Source: Streptomyces natalensis ATCC 27448
GTDB lineage: Bacteria; Actinomycetota; Actinomycetes; Streptomycetales; Streptomycetaceae
Direction of reading: 5' to 3'
Assembly: GCF_000935125.1 (NCBI RefSeq)
Contig: NZ_JRKI01000008.1
Location: forward strand, 310,001-374,000
DNA length: 64,000 nucleotides
Shown here: positions 41,608-51,669 of the stretch, one piece after another
How positions within the stretch are numbered: position 1 is the stretch's first letter
Layout: each line of letters starts with the position of its first letter
Notes under the pieces: model-generated
Databases searched by the model: none
Seen by the model: only the letters and a program-made list of their open reading frames with translations
Told to the model about the DNA's origin: nothing
Program-made: the position numbers and the translations under genes

Positions 41608-42047
41608 CTGGCGGCCTGCCCGTCCTGCCGCGGCGGGCTGCTGAGGTGCTCTCCGATCCGCAGTACGAGGTCGCGCATCCGCTGCCCCATCAGGCCCGCG
41701 TCCACGCCGTCATCGGCCAGTACCGCCAGATAGGCGCCCGCGCCCGCCGCCATCAGATAGAAGAAGCCGCCGTCCATCTCGATGACGACGAGCCGCATCC
41801 GGCCCTCGCTGTGCGGGAGTTCGGCCGCGACCGCGCCGGCGAGGCTCTGGAGTCCCGCGCAGGCCGCGGCCAGGCGGTCCGCGGCGTCGGTGTCCCCGCC
41901 GTGCTGGGCCATGCGCAGGCCGTCCGCGGAGAGCACCACCACCTGGCGGGTCTGCGGGACGCTCTCGGCCAGGTCCTTGAGCATCCAGTCCATGGTGCCG
42001 GTCCGGCCGGCGCTGCCGGCGTAACCCAGGTGGCCCTGCTGCTGCAT
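41604..42047 (-). CDS. cvnB: Conservon protein CvnB (roadblock/LC7)
   Basis: A 147-residue roadblock/LC7 protein. DWMLKDLAESVPQTRQVVVL, SADGLRMAQ and LVVIEMDGGFFYLMAAGAGA are the characteristic alpha-beta elements. In bacteria this fold acts as a regulator of small GTPases and is the likely partner of CvnD. ATG 42047 shares one base with the cvnA stop (TGATG). Confidence 0.92.
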   Translation of the reverse strand: MQQQGHLGYAGSAGRTGTMDWMLKDLAESVPQTRQVVVLSADGLRMAQHGGDTDAADRLAAACAGLQSLAGAVAAELPHSEGRMRLVVIEMDGGFFYLMAAGAGAYLAVLADDGVDAGLMGQRMRDLVLRIGEHLSSPPRQDGQAAR

Positions 42048-43594
42048 CACTGCTCGTTCCCCTTGCTTGCCGACGCGGGCGCCGAGGCGGCGACGTCGTG
42101 GTCGTGATCCTGATACGGCGTGGTCTCGACGTGCTGCGTGGTCTCGCCCGACACCCCGCTCTGGAACGCGGCCAGCCACATGCCCGGCTGGACGGCGTCC
42201 GCGGAGTCGGTAGCGGGTGCCGGCCCGGTCGAGGCCGGCGCGGCGTCGGACGGGGTGGCCGGCTTCCTGCGGCGGCGCTGCGGCAGGCCGTTCGCCGTAC
42301 GTTCGGTGACCACGGGCGCCTCGGTGTCCGTGGTCGGGCCGGTGACGGCCCGCTCCACCGGCATCTGCGGCGACGGCATCTGCGGCGACGGGGCGTGCGA
42401 CTGCGGGGCATGCGGCGCCGGGGCGTGCACGGCGAGCCGCGGCCCCGACGACGTACCGATGCCGTGCGCGCGGCCCGTGGCGCCGGCCGCCGTGGTGATG
42501 AGCTCCTGCGGGACGATCAGCACGGCCCGCACACCGCCGTACGCCGACGGCCGCAGCGACACCTGGAAGCCGTACGCCTGGGCAAGCCGCCCGACCACGG
42601 CCAGGCCCAGGCGCGGGGTCTCGCCGAGGTCGTTGACGTCGATGCCCTGCTGGGCCTGGAGCAGCAGCCGCTCTGCGCGGGCGCGGGCCTCCTCGCTCAT
42701 CGAGACGCCGCCGTCCTCGATCTCGACGGCGATGCCCGACTGGACGTCGACGGCGGTGAGATGGACGCGGGTGTTGGGCGGCGAATAGCGGGTGGCGTTG
42801 TCGAGCAGTTCGGCCAGGGCGTGGATCAGCGGTTCGACGGCGGTGCCGACGATGGCGATCTCGGAGACCGAATGCAGCTCGACGCGCTGGTAGTCGATGA
42901 TCCGGGACATGGCGCCACGGAGCACGGAGTAGAGCGGCACCGCCTTCGACCACTGGCGGCCCGGGCGGGCGCCGCCGAGGACGGCGATGGAGTCGGCGAG
43001 CCGGCCGATCAGCGCGGTGCCGTGGTCGAGCCGGAGCAGATCGCCGAAGACGTCCGGGCGCTGTCCGTGCCGGTCCTCCATCTGCCGCAGTTCCTGGGCC
43101 TGCTGGTGGACGATGGCCTGAACCCGGCGGGCGATGTTCACGAACGCGCGCTGCGCGGAGTCGCGCAGGTCCTCCTCGGCGGCCACCGCATCGACCACCG
43201 AGCGCAGCACCGCGAGGTGCGCCGCTGGGGCGTCGAGCCCGGTCAGCACCTCCTCGGGGAACTCCCCGCCGCGCAGCCGGCGGACCACGTCGGGCAGCAA
43301 CTGCTCGGCCAGCCGCACCGTCTCGGCCTCCTGGTGGGCCAGGGCCTCGCGCTGCGCGGCGGCCGTGGCCTCCAGGTCGGCGATGCGACGGGACCTGCGC
43401 CGGGCCCCGGCACCGACGACGGCGGTGAGGGCGACGGCGACCGCACCGAGGACGGTGACGCCCGGCCATGCGGCGGCCGGGCCCAGCGCGGCGGTCGCGG
43501 CGGTGGCCACCGCGAGGGCGGCAGGCGGCAGCATCCAGAAGGGGAAGGGGGACTTGGGACTTCCCGGGGTCGTCCCCGCGCTCACCCTCTGCAC
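42047..43594 (-). CDS. cvnA: Conservon sensor histidine-kinase-like protein CvnA
   Basis: A 515-residue membrane protein. Two helices (PPAALAVATAATAAL and TVLGAVAVALTAVVGAG) lie within the first 65 residues, with only a short loop between them and so little external domain. A coiled helical region follows, with RQMEDRHGQRPDVFGDLLRL and LDHGTAL in the place of the histidine box. The ATPase domain has ELLDNATRYSPPNT (N box) and ETPRLGLAVVGRLAQAYGF. The tail is Pro/Ala-rich and disordered. The family is known to autophosphorylate poorly. GTG 43594 has GGGAG 5 bp upstream. It leads the cvnABCD-P450 operon. Confidence 0.92.
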   Translation of the reverse strand: MQRVSAGTTPGSPKSPFPFWMLPPAALAVATAATAALGPAAAWPGVTVLGAVAVALTAVVGAGARRRSRRIADLEATAAAQREALAHQEAETVRLAEQLLPDVVRRLRGGEFPEEVLTGLDAPAAHLAVLRSVVDAVAAEEDLRDSAQRAFVNIARRVQAIVHQQAQELRQMEDRHGQRPDVFGDLLRLDHGTALIGRLADSIAVLGGARPGRQWSKAVPLYSVLRGAMSRIIDYQRVELHSVSEIAIVGTAVEPLIHALAELLDNATRYSPPNTRVHLTAVDVQSGIAVEIEDGGVSMSEEARARAERLLLQAQQGIDVNDLGETPRLGLAVVGRLAQAYGFQVSLRPSAYGGVRAVLIVPQELITTAAGATGRAHGIGTSSGPRLAVHAPAPHAPQSHAPSPQMPSPQMPVERAVTGPTTDTEAPVVTERTANGLPQRRRRKPATPSDAAPASTGPAPATDSADAVQPGMWLAAFQSGVSGETTQHVETTPYQDHDHDVAASAPASASKGNEQ

Positions 43595-43624
43595 TGCAAC
43601 TCCCGTACGTGCCCGAAGATCACC

Positions 43625-43643
43625 TTACGGTTATGTAGCGTAA
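43625..43643. promoter_or_regulatory. Inverted repeat in the conservon promoter
   Basis: TTACG-N9-CGTAA lies 31-49 bp ahead of the cvnA start in an AT-richer pocket. It could be part of the promoter or a regulator site. Confidence 0.35.
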
Positions 43644-43769
43644 CGCGTTCGGGTGAACGGAGTTGACGGCGAGCCGGACCTTTGGCGTGTTCTGTACGGG
43701 TCACCAGAGACCCCGCAACACTCTTGTCGCAATCACCGGAAGCGGAACCGGGAGGAACCCGGAAATGCC

Positions 43770-43800
43770 CCGGCACCGGGGCGCAGCGCCCCGGTGCCGG
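43770..43800 (-). terminator. Terminator of the first aminopeptidase N gene
   Basis: A perfect 14-bp stem (43770-43783 with 43787-43800) closes a 3-nt loop, 14 bp after the stop codon. Confidence 0.8.
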
Positions 43801-43814
43801 AATCGGACGACGGT

Positions 43815-46385
43815 TCAGACCGCCGCGGCGTCGGCCGACTGCGCCTTCAGCGCCCGCTCGATGCCCGCCCGGGACTCGTTCACCAGGCGCCGCAGGGCCG
43901 CGCTCGGCTCGGCCGACTCCAGCCAGGCGTCCGTGGCGTCCAGGGTCTCCTGCGAGACCTGGAGCGCGGGGTAGAGGCCGACCGCGATCTGCTGGGCCAT
44001 CTCATGGCTGCGGGAGTCCCATACGCCCTTGACCGCGGCGAAGTACTGCGCGGTGTACGGGGCGAGCAGCTCGCGCTGGTCGGTCTGGACGAAGCCGCCG
44101 ATGACGGCCTCCTGGACGGCGTTGGGGAGAGTGTCCGACTCCACCACCGACGCCCATGCCTCGGCCTTGGCCTCGGCCGTCGGCCGCGCCGAGCGGGCCG
44201 TCGCCGCATGGCGCTCGCCCGCGGAGGTCTTGTCCCGCTCCAGCTCGGCCGCGATGGCCTTCTCGTCGGCGCGACCGGTGGCGGCCAGCCGCTGGAGCAG
44301 CGACCAGCGCAGCTCGGTGTCCACGGCCAGCCCGGCGATCTCCTCCGTGCCGTCCAGCAGGCCCTGGAGCAGGTCGAGCTGATCGTCGGTGCGGGCCGCG
44401 GCGGCCAGCGCACGGGCCCAGGCCAGCTGGTGGTCGCTGCCCGGCTCGGCCGCGCGCAGATGCGTCAGCGCCGCCTCGGTCCAGGTGGCCAGGCCGGTCT
44501 CGCGCCACTGGGGTGCCGCGTACAGGTCCAGCGCCAGCTTCACCTGGCGGTGCAGCGACTGGACGACGCCGATGTCCGACTCCTTGCCGATGCCCGACAG
44601 CACCAGCGAGAGGTAGTCGCGGGTGGCCAGTTCGGCGTCCCGGGTCATGTCCCAGGCCGACGCCCAGCACAGTGCGCGCGGCAGCGACTCGGTGAAGTCG
44701 CCCAGGTGCTCGGTGACGGTCTTCAGCGACTCCTCGTCCAGCCGGACCTTCGCATACGACAGATCGTCGTCGTTGAGCAGGACGACGGCCGGGCGTCGCG
44801 TGCCCACCAGCTGCGGTACGGCGGTCAGTTCGCCGTCCACATCCAGCTCGATCCGCTCCGTCCGGACCAGCTTGCCGTCCTGGAGGTCATAGGCGCCGAT
44901 CGCGATCCGGTGCGGGCGCAGCACCGGCTCGCCCTTGGCGCCGGCCGGCAGCGCCGGGGCCTCCTGCCGCACCGCGAACGAGGTGATCACGCCGTCCGCG
45001 TCCACCTCGATCTCCGGCCGCAGGATGTTGATGCCGGCCGTCTCCAGCCAGTTCTTCGACCAGGTCTTCAGATCCCGGCCGGAGGTCTCCTCCAGCGCGC
45101 CCAGCAGATCGCTCAGCCGGGTGTTCCCGTACGCATGCGCCTTGAAATACGCCTGCACGCCCTTGAAGAACTCGTCCATGCCGACATACGCCACCAGCTG
45201 CTTGAGGACCGAGGCCCCCTTGGCGTACGTGATGCCGTCGAAGTTCACCAGCACATCGTCGAGATCGCGGATCTCGGCCATGATCGGGTGCGTGGACGGC
45301 AGCTGGTCCTGGCGGTAGGCCCAGGTCTTCATGGAGTTGGCGAACGTGGTCCACGAATGCGGCCACTGCGAGCCCGGCGCGTACGCCTGGCAGGCGATGG
45401 AGGTGTAGGTGGCGAACGACTCGTTCAGCCACAGGTCGTTCCACCACTCCATGGTGACCAGGTCGCCGAACCACATGTGCGCCAGCTCGTGCAGGATCGT
45501 CTCGGCCCGCACCTCGTACGCGGCGTCCGTCACCTTCGAGCGGAAGACGTACTGGTCGCGGATGGTCACCGCGCCCGCGTTCTCCATCGCGCCGGCGTTG
45601 AACTCCGGCACGAAGAGCTGGTCGTACTTCGCGAACGGGTAGGCGTAGTCGAACTTCTCCTGGAACCAGTCGAAGCCCTGCCGGGTGACCTCGAAGATCG
45701 CCTCGGCGTCGAGGTGCTCGGCCAGCGAGGGGCGGCAGTAGATGCCCAGCGGCACCGTGCGCCCGTCCTTCTCGTAGGCGCTGTGCACGCTGTGGTAAGG
45801 CCCCGCGATCAGCGCGGTGATGTACGTCGAGATCCGCGGGGTCGGCTCGAAACGCCAGACGTGGTCCGCCGGGCGCTCGGGCGTCGGCGAGTTGGAGATC
45901 ACCGTCCAGCCCTCCGGGGCCTTCACGGTGAACTGGAACGTCGCCTTGAGATCCGGCTGCTCGAACGAGGCGAAGACGCGCCGCGCGTCCGGCACCTCGA
46001 ACTGCGTGTAGAGGTAGGCCTGCTGGTCCACCGGGTCCACGAACCGGTGCAGTCCCTCACCGGTGTTGGTGTACGCGCAGTCCGCCACGACCCGCAGCTC
46101 GTTACGGCCCGCCCGCAGCCCCGCCAGCGCGATCCGCGAGTCCTTGAACACCTCGGCCGCATCGAGCGCTTCACCGTTGAGCACGACCTCGTGCACGGCC
46201 GGCGCCACCAGATCGATGAACGTCTCCGCGCTGTCCTCGGCCGCCTCGAACCGCACCGTCGTCACGGAACGGTAAGTACCTCCCTCCGGAGCCCCGGAGA
46301 GGTCGAGATCGATCTCATACGCGTCCACGCTCAGCAGCCGGGCCCGCCGCTGCGCCTCGTCGCGGGTCAGATTCGTACCGGGCAC
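43815..46385 (-). CDS. pepN: Aminopeptidase N (M1 family), paralogue 1
   Basis: An 856-residue cytosolic M1 zinc aminopeptidase removing N-terminal residues from peptides. The exopeptidase motif is FNAGAMENAGAVT, and the zinc site is ILHELAHMWFGD with the third ligand Glu in LNESFATY. The beta-sandwich N-domain and the helical ERAP1-like C-domain are complete. The start GTG 46385 (MPGTNLTRDEAQRR) has AAGGAG upstream; the frame stays open further but without support. A second paralogue with the same N-terminal phrase lies at 51670-54258. Confidence 0.95.
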   Translation of the reverse strand: MPGTNLTRDEAQRRARLLSVDAYEIDLDLSGAPEGGTYRSVTTVRFEAAEDSAETFIDLVAPAVHEVVLNGEALDAAEVFKDSRIALAGLRAGRNELRVVADCAYTNTGEGLHRFVDPVDQQAYLYTQFEVPDARRVFASFEQPDLKATFQFTVKAPEGWTVISNSPTPERPADHVWRFEPTPRISTYITALIAGPYHSVHSAYEKDGRTVPLGIYCRPSLAEHLDAEAIFEVTRQGFDWFQEKFDYAYPFAKYDQLFVPEFNAGAMENAGAVTIRDQYVFRSKVTDAAYEVRAETILHELAHMWFGDLVTMEWWNDLWLNESFATYTSIACQAYAPGSQWPHSWTTFANSMKTWAYRQDQLPSTHPIMAEIRDLDDVLVNFDGITYAKGASVLKQLVAYVGMDEFFKGVQAYFKAHAYGNTRLSDLLGALEETSGRDLKTWSKNWLETAGINILRPEIEVDADGVITSFAVRQEAPALPAGAKGEPVLRPHRIAIGAYDLQDGKLVRTERIELDVDGELTAVPQLVGTRRPAVVLLNDDDLSYAKVRLDEESLKTVTEHLGDFTESLPRALCWASAWDMTRDAELATRDYLSLVLSGIGKESDIGVVQSLHRQVKLALDLYAAPQWRETGLATWTEAALTHLRAAEPGSDHQLAWARALAAAARTDDQLDLLQGLLDGTEEIAGLAVDTELRWSLLQRLAATGRADEKAIAAELERDKTSAGERHAATARSARPTAEAKAEAWASVVESDTLPNAVQEAVIGGFVQTDQRELLAPYTAQYFAAVKGVWDSRSHEMAQQIAVGLYPALQVSQETLDATDAWLESAEPSAALRRLVNESRAGIERALKAQSADAAAV

Positions 46386-46512
46386 CCGTCGATCTCCTTC
46401 GCATTGGTCACCGAATCGGAATTCTCCGGCCATCCTTCCACGATCACCCGGTCGGGCGAGGGGCGGTATCCAAGGCGGGCCTTCGTTGCCCGGTGCTCGG
46501 GAAGACGGCGCC

Positions 46513-46546
46513 GACCGCAACACGGCGCTGACCGCAACACGTCGCT
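46513..46546. repeat. 17-bp tandem repeat between divergent genes
   Basis: GACCGCAACACGGCGCT (46513-46529) is followed directly by GACCGCAACACGTCGCT (46530-46546), with 16 of 17 matches and decayed partial copies on both sides. It lies in the shared upstream region of the aminopeptidase and DUF1203 genes. Confidence 0.8.
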
Positions 46547-46603
46547 CACCGCGACGTCCGAATCCCGCCAGCGCCCACCGGTCAAAAGCCCCAAGCTGGA
46601 CGC

Positions 46604-47155
46604 ATGATCAAGCACACCCCTCGTTCCGTTCCCCGCTACCACCCTCTCCCCATCGCTCCCGCCGCCCTCAAAGAACTCCAGGTCGCCGACGACGCCGGGC
46701 GGCCGGTCGTGCCGTTCACCGCTCACGAGGACGGCGTGCCGCTGGCGTGTGTCGGCAGTCCGCTGCGGTGCTGTCTGCGGTCCATCGAGGCCGGTGACCG
46801 GGTGGCGCTGGTCTCGTACGCGCCGCTGCGGCGCTGGGCGGCGGGCACCGGGGCCGATCCGGGGGCGTATGACGAGCAGGGGCCGGTGTTCGTGCACGCC
46901 GAGGCCGGAGCGTGCGCGGGGCCGGACGCGGCGGCCGAGGGCTATCCGTTCGCGCGGCCGGGGGCCCTGCGGACGGTGCGCCGGTACAACGCCGAGGGGC
47001 AGATCGTCGGCGGGCGGTACTTCGAGATCCCGCAGGATGCGCAGCGCGGGTTCGATGACGCCTTCGACGAGGCGTTCGCCGACCCGGAGGTGGCGTTGGT
47101 GCACGTACGGGCTCTGGAGTACGGCTGCTTCCAGTTCGAGGTGCGGCGTCCCTGA
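46604..47155 (+). CDS. DUF1203-family protein
   Basis: A 183-residue cytoplasmic protein. The N-terminal YHPLPIAPAALKELQVADDA, the cysteine-bearing GSPLRCCLRSIEAGDRVALV and the C-terminal LVHVRALEYGCFQFEVRRP match DUF1203. Function of the family is unknown. ATG 46604 is the start. It converges on the aspartate-semialdehyde dehydrogenase gene across a strong terminator. Confidence 0.88.
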   Translation: MIKHTPRSVPRYHPLPIAPAALKELQVADDAGRPVVPFTAHEDGVPLACVGSPLRCCLRSIEAGDRVALVSYAPLRRWAAGTGADPGAYDEQGPVFVHAEAGACAGPDAAAEGYPFARPGALRTVRRYNAEGQIVGGRYFEIPQDAQRGFDDAFDEAFADPEVALVHVRALEYGCFQFEVRRP

Positions 47156-47200
47156 AATCCGCAAGAGGCCGGAAGCGGGCCTCGCAGGAGCCCGAAAACG

Positions 47201-47240
47201 GCCGGTGCCCGTACGGAAGAGGTTCCGTACGGGCACCGGC
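47201..47240. terminator. Bidirectional terminator, DUF1203 and asd
   Basis: A perfect 17-bp stem (47201-47217 with 47224-47240) and a 6-nt loop lie between the convergent genes. Confidence 0.9.
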
Positions 47241-47257
47241 GCATGCGGGGGCGGGCG

Positions 47258-48701
<1,444 letters not shown>

Positions 48702-50465
48702 ATGTCCCGTATACGGTCCGCCGCCGCTCTCGACCGCCGTACCTTCCTCGCCGCCACCGGTGCCGCCGGCGCCGCCACCGGTCTCGGGCTCGCCTTCGGA
48801 CTCGGCGGCGACCGGGCGGCGGAGGCCAGCACCGTCGCCCCCGCACCGGCCCCGGTTCCGGCCGAGCCGCTCACCGTCCGCGCTCCCGCCGCCGCCCCGC
48901 ACGCCCCCTACACCAAGGGCACCACCCTCGCCTCCGTCGCCACCCCGCGCGGTTCCTCCGGCTACCGCCGCCTCGCCGACGGCCCCGCCTGGTCCCGTAT
49001 CGTCCGCGCCGACCTGGCCGGCGCCCACAGCGGCCGCGACCGGCGGCGTACCGCGCTGGCGTCCTTCGTCCAGTTCACCGATCTGCATCTGGTCGACGTC
49101 CAGAGCCCGCTGCGCTACGAGTACCTGCGCGCCGAGACCGCGAGCGCCTGGCGTCCGCAGGAGGCGCTGTCCGTCGCGGGCGTCGTCTCGCTGATCGAAC
49201 GGATCAACGCGCTGCCGGGCGGACCGGCCACCGGTGCCCCGCTGTCCTTCGTCATCACCACCGGGGACAACACCGACAACAACTCCAAGCTGGAGCTGGA
49301 CTGGTTCCTGACGGCGATGAGCGGCGGGCGGATCACCCCGAACTCCGGCGATCCGCGCCGCTACGAGGGCGTCCAGGACAGCGGGCTGACCCTCTACTGG
49401 CAGCCGGACAGCGCCCTGCACGACGCCGACAAGAAGCTCGGCTTCCCGCATCTGCACGGCTTCCTGGACGCCGCGATCCGCACCGTCCACAGTCCGGGTG
49501 TGCGGCTGCCGTGGTACTCCACGGTCGGCAACCACGACTCGCTGCCCGGTGGCTGCTACGCACCCGGTGATCCCTTCTTCACCGAGCTCGCCACCGGCGG
49601 CCGCAAGCTGGAGACGCTGCCCGCCGCCGAGGCCGCCAAGGTGTGGAAGGCGGTGAAGGACGGCCTCGACCCCAAGGGGGCGGACTTCAAGCGGCTGCTG
49701 AAGGCGCACGCCAAGCAGGCCAGGAGCATCACCCCCGACGAGCGGCGCGCCCCCTTCACCCGTGCCGAGTACCTCAAGGCCCATCTCGACCCGGCGCGCA
49801 CCGGCCCCGGCCCGCACGGTCACGGCTACACCGCGGCCTGCCTGGCCGAGGACCGGCTCTACTACACCTTCCCGGTCTCCGACCACGTCCTGGGCATCAG
49901 CCTGGACACGACGGACCCCGGCGGGCACTACACCGGGTCGATCGGCGACGGCCAGCTCAAGTGGCTGGAGCGGGTGCTGAAGCAGGAGGCGAAGGGCGCG
50001 GGGCGCCATGTGCTGGTCTTCAGCCACCACACCAGCAAGACCATGACCAACACCAACCCCGACCCGGCCCACCCGCACGAGAAGCGGCACGGCGGCGCGG
50101 AGCTGGCCGAGGTGCTGGCCGCCCACCCCGGCGTGGTGGCCTGGATCAACGGCCACAGCCACAAGAACGACATCACCCCGCACGGCAGCTTCTGGGAGGT
50201 CTCCACCGCCTCGCACATCGACTTCCCGCAGCTGGCCCGGATCATCGAGCTGGTGGACAACCACGACGGCACGCTGTCGCTGTTCGCCACCCTGGTCGAG
50301 TCGGCCGCCCCGCACCGTACGGACTTCGGCGATCTCTCCCAGACGGGGCTGGCCGCCCTCTACCGGGAGCTGTCCTTCAACGCCCCCGAGGCCCGTACGG
50401 ACCTGGTGGGCACGCCCCGGGACCGCAACGTCGAGCTGCTGGTGAAGCGGCCCACCGGGCGCTGA
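48702..50465 (+). CDS. Tat-exported metallophosphoesterase (TIGR03767-like)
   Basis: A 587-residue exported phosphoesterase. The signal has a twin-arginine motif (LDRRTFLAATGAAG) and an Ala/Gly core. The metal-binding motifs are FTDLHLVDVQ (DxH), TTGDNTDNN (GDxxD), VGNHDS and INGHSHKND. The large insert between GNHD and the last motif (~280-400) matches the TIGR03767 family. Substrate is unknown. ATG 48702 is the start. Tat export implies folding and metal loading in the cytoplasm. Confidence 0.92.
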   Translation: MSRIRSAAALDRRTFLAATGAAGAATGLGLAFGLGGDRAAEASTVAPAPAPVPAEPLTVRAPAAAPHAPYTKGTTLASVATPRGSSGYRRLADGPAWSRIVRADLAGAHSGRDRRRTALASFVQFTDLHLVDVQSPLRYEYLRAETASAWRPQEALSVAGVVSLIERINALPGGPATGAPLSFVITTGDNTDNNSKLELDWFLTAMSGGRITPNSGDPRRYEGVQDSGLTLYWQPDSALHDADKKLGFPHLHGFLDAAIRTVHSPGVRLPWYSTVGNHDSLPGGCYAPGDPFFTELATGGRKLETLPAAEAAKVWKAVKDGLDPKGADFKRLLKAHAKQARSITPDERRAPFTRAEYLKAHLDPARTGPGPHGHGYTAACLAEDRLYYTFPVSDHVLGISLDTTDPGGHYTGSIGDGQLKWLERVLKQEAKGAGRHVLVFSHHTSKTMTNTNPDPAHPHEKRHGGAELAEVLAAHPGVVAWINGHSHKNDITPHGSFWEVSTASHIDFPQLARIIELVDNHDGTLSLFATLVESAAPHRTDFGDLSQTGLAALYRELSFNAPEARTDLVGTPRDRNVELLVKRPTGR

Positions 50466-50512
50466 CCGGGCCGGCGGCCGCCACCGGGGCGCCGGGGCAA
50501 CGTGCCACCGGG

Positions 50513-51544
50513 TCACCGGGGCAGGACCACCACATACGCGCTCGGCTCCCGGTCCGCGGCCGCCATCAGGGCGGTGCGCACCATCGCGGCCGCCTGGCCG
50601 GGGGCGTCGCGCAGGGTGCGGGGCAGACAGTGCACCACCGTGATGCCCAGCCGCTCCAGGTGCTCGCGCTTGCGGTCGCAGGGGGCGTGCAGCGGGTGCA
50701 GCGGGTCGTCCTCGGGCCGTACGGCCCGGGTGTCGATCTCCAGCGCCACCGCGTGCTCGGGCCAGTACGCATCCACCCCGCCCAGATGCGGCCCGCCCGG
50801 CAGCCGCAGGTCGACGTTCCAGCAGGGGTCGGGCAGACCGTGGTGGTGCACCATCGCATACAGCCGCTGCTCGGCCAGCGCCCGTCCCTCGGCCATCAGC
50901 GCATCCACCGCCTCCCCGACATACGGCCTGGTCAGCAGCCGCGCCCGGCTCAGCTCCCGGACCAGCGCGGCCGCCTCGCAGTGCCCGCCGCGCACCGCCT
51001 CGGTCAGCAGGCGGCGCACCGAGATCGCATCGGTGAGGCGGGCGACCGCATCCGCGAGGGCCCGCGGCACCGGCGCGGTGGGCACCCCGGTGACCTCCTG
51101 GGACACCGGCATCTCCTGGGCCCGGACGATCTGCGCGAAGCCGGCCGAACGCAGCCGCCGGGTGCGGGCCACCAGCACCTCGATGCGGTCGAGGGCAAGC
51201 AGCGGGGGAGCGCTGGTGAAACCGTGCAGCGCGAGCGCCGCCAGACCGGTGATCATCGCCGCCGGGGCGTCCGCCCGCCCGCCGCCCTGGCGCGGCACCG
51301 CCGGCCCGCGGTGCAGGGCGTAGCACAGCACCGCATGCAGCCGTTCCTCGCTGGTGGGCGGTCCCGGGTGGAGCAGATACACCCCGGGCAGGATCTGCTG
51401 CCAGGGGCCGCCGGGCCGGCACCGTTCGGCGGTCTCCGCGGGCAGTACGCCGTACTCACGCAGCTGATGGGCCGTCAGCACCCGGCACTGGACGCCTGCG
51501 AGGTGGCGGAGGGGGAGCGGGGAGAGCGGAGTGTTGTGGTTCAT
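50513..51544 (-). CDS. AbiEi-like protein with C-terminal Vsr/DUF559-like nuclease fold
   Basis: A 343-residue protein. The N-terminal half (VLTAHQLREYGVLPAETAER, LPGVYLLHPGPPTSEERLHA, ITGLAALALHGF) resembles AbiEi-type antitoxin winged-helix and core regions. The C-terminus (GGVDAYWPEHAVALEIDTRA, then KREHLERLGITVVHCLP) looks like a PD-(D/E)xK endonuclease of the Vsr/DUF559 group. No AbiEii toxin gene is adjacent, so it is an orphan. The family is common in actinobacteria and its role is not settled. ATG 51544 is the start. Confidence 0.75.
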   Translation of the reverse strand: MNHNTPLSPLPLRHLAGVQCRVLTAHQLREYGVLPAETAERCRPGGPWQQILPGVYLLHPGPPTSEERLHAVLCYALHRGPAVPRQGGGRADAPAAMITGLAALALHGFTSAPPLLALDRIEVLVARTRRLRSAGFAQIVRAQEMPVSQEVTGVPTAPVPRALADAVARLTDAISVRRLLTEAVRGGHCEAAALVRELSRARLLTRPYVGEAVDALMAEGRALAEQRLYAMVHHHGLPDPCWNVDLRLPGGPHLGGVDAYWPEHAVALEIDTRAVRPEDDPLHPLHAPCDRKREHLERLGITVVHCLPRTLRDAPGQAAAMVRTALMAAADREPSAYVVVLPR

Positions 51545-51669
51545 GACCCCGCACTTTCCCGCGCCCGCTCCGCCTCCTAACCGCTGTTACACGCCCGTAC
51601 CGGAACCCGGACATCCCCGCCCTAAAGTACGTGCGTTCGACTGCCGATAAGGGCTGGTCGGGACGGGGG

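Noticed and set aside
42021..42030. TAA in the plus strand of cvnB as a possible TTA codon
   Set aside because: In frame the bases read GGT TAC, so there is no TTA codon; similar cases in the FHA and permease genes were also out of frame.
43653..46607. 984-codon open frame antisense to aminopeptidase N
   Set aside because: The minus strand encodes a complete M1 peptidase with GAMEN and HELAH motifs, so the plus-strand frame is a GC-bias shadow.
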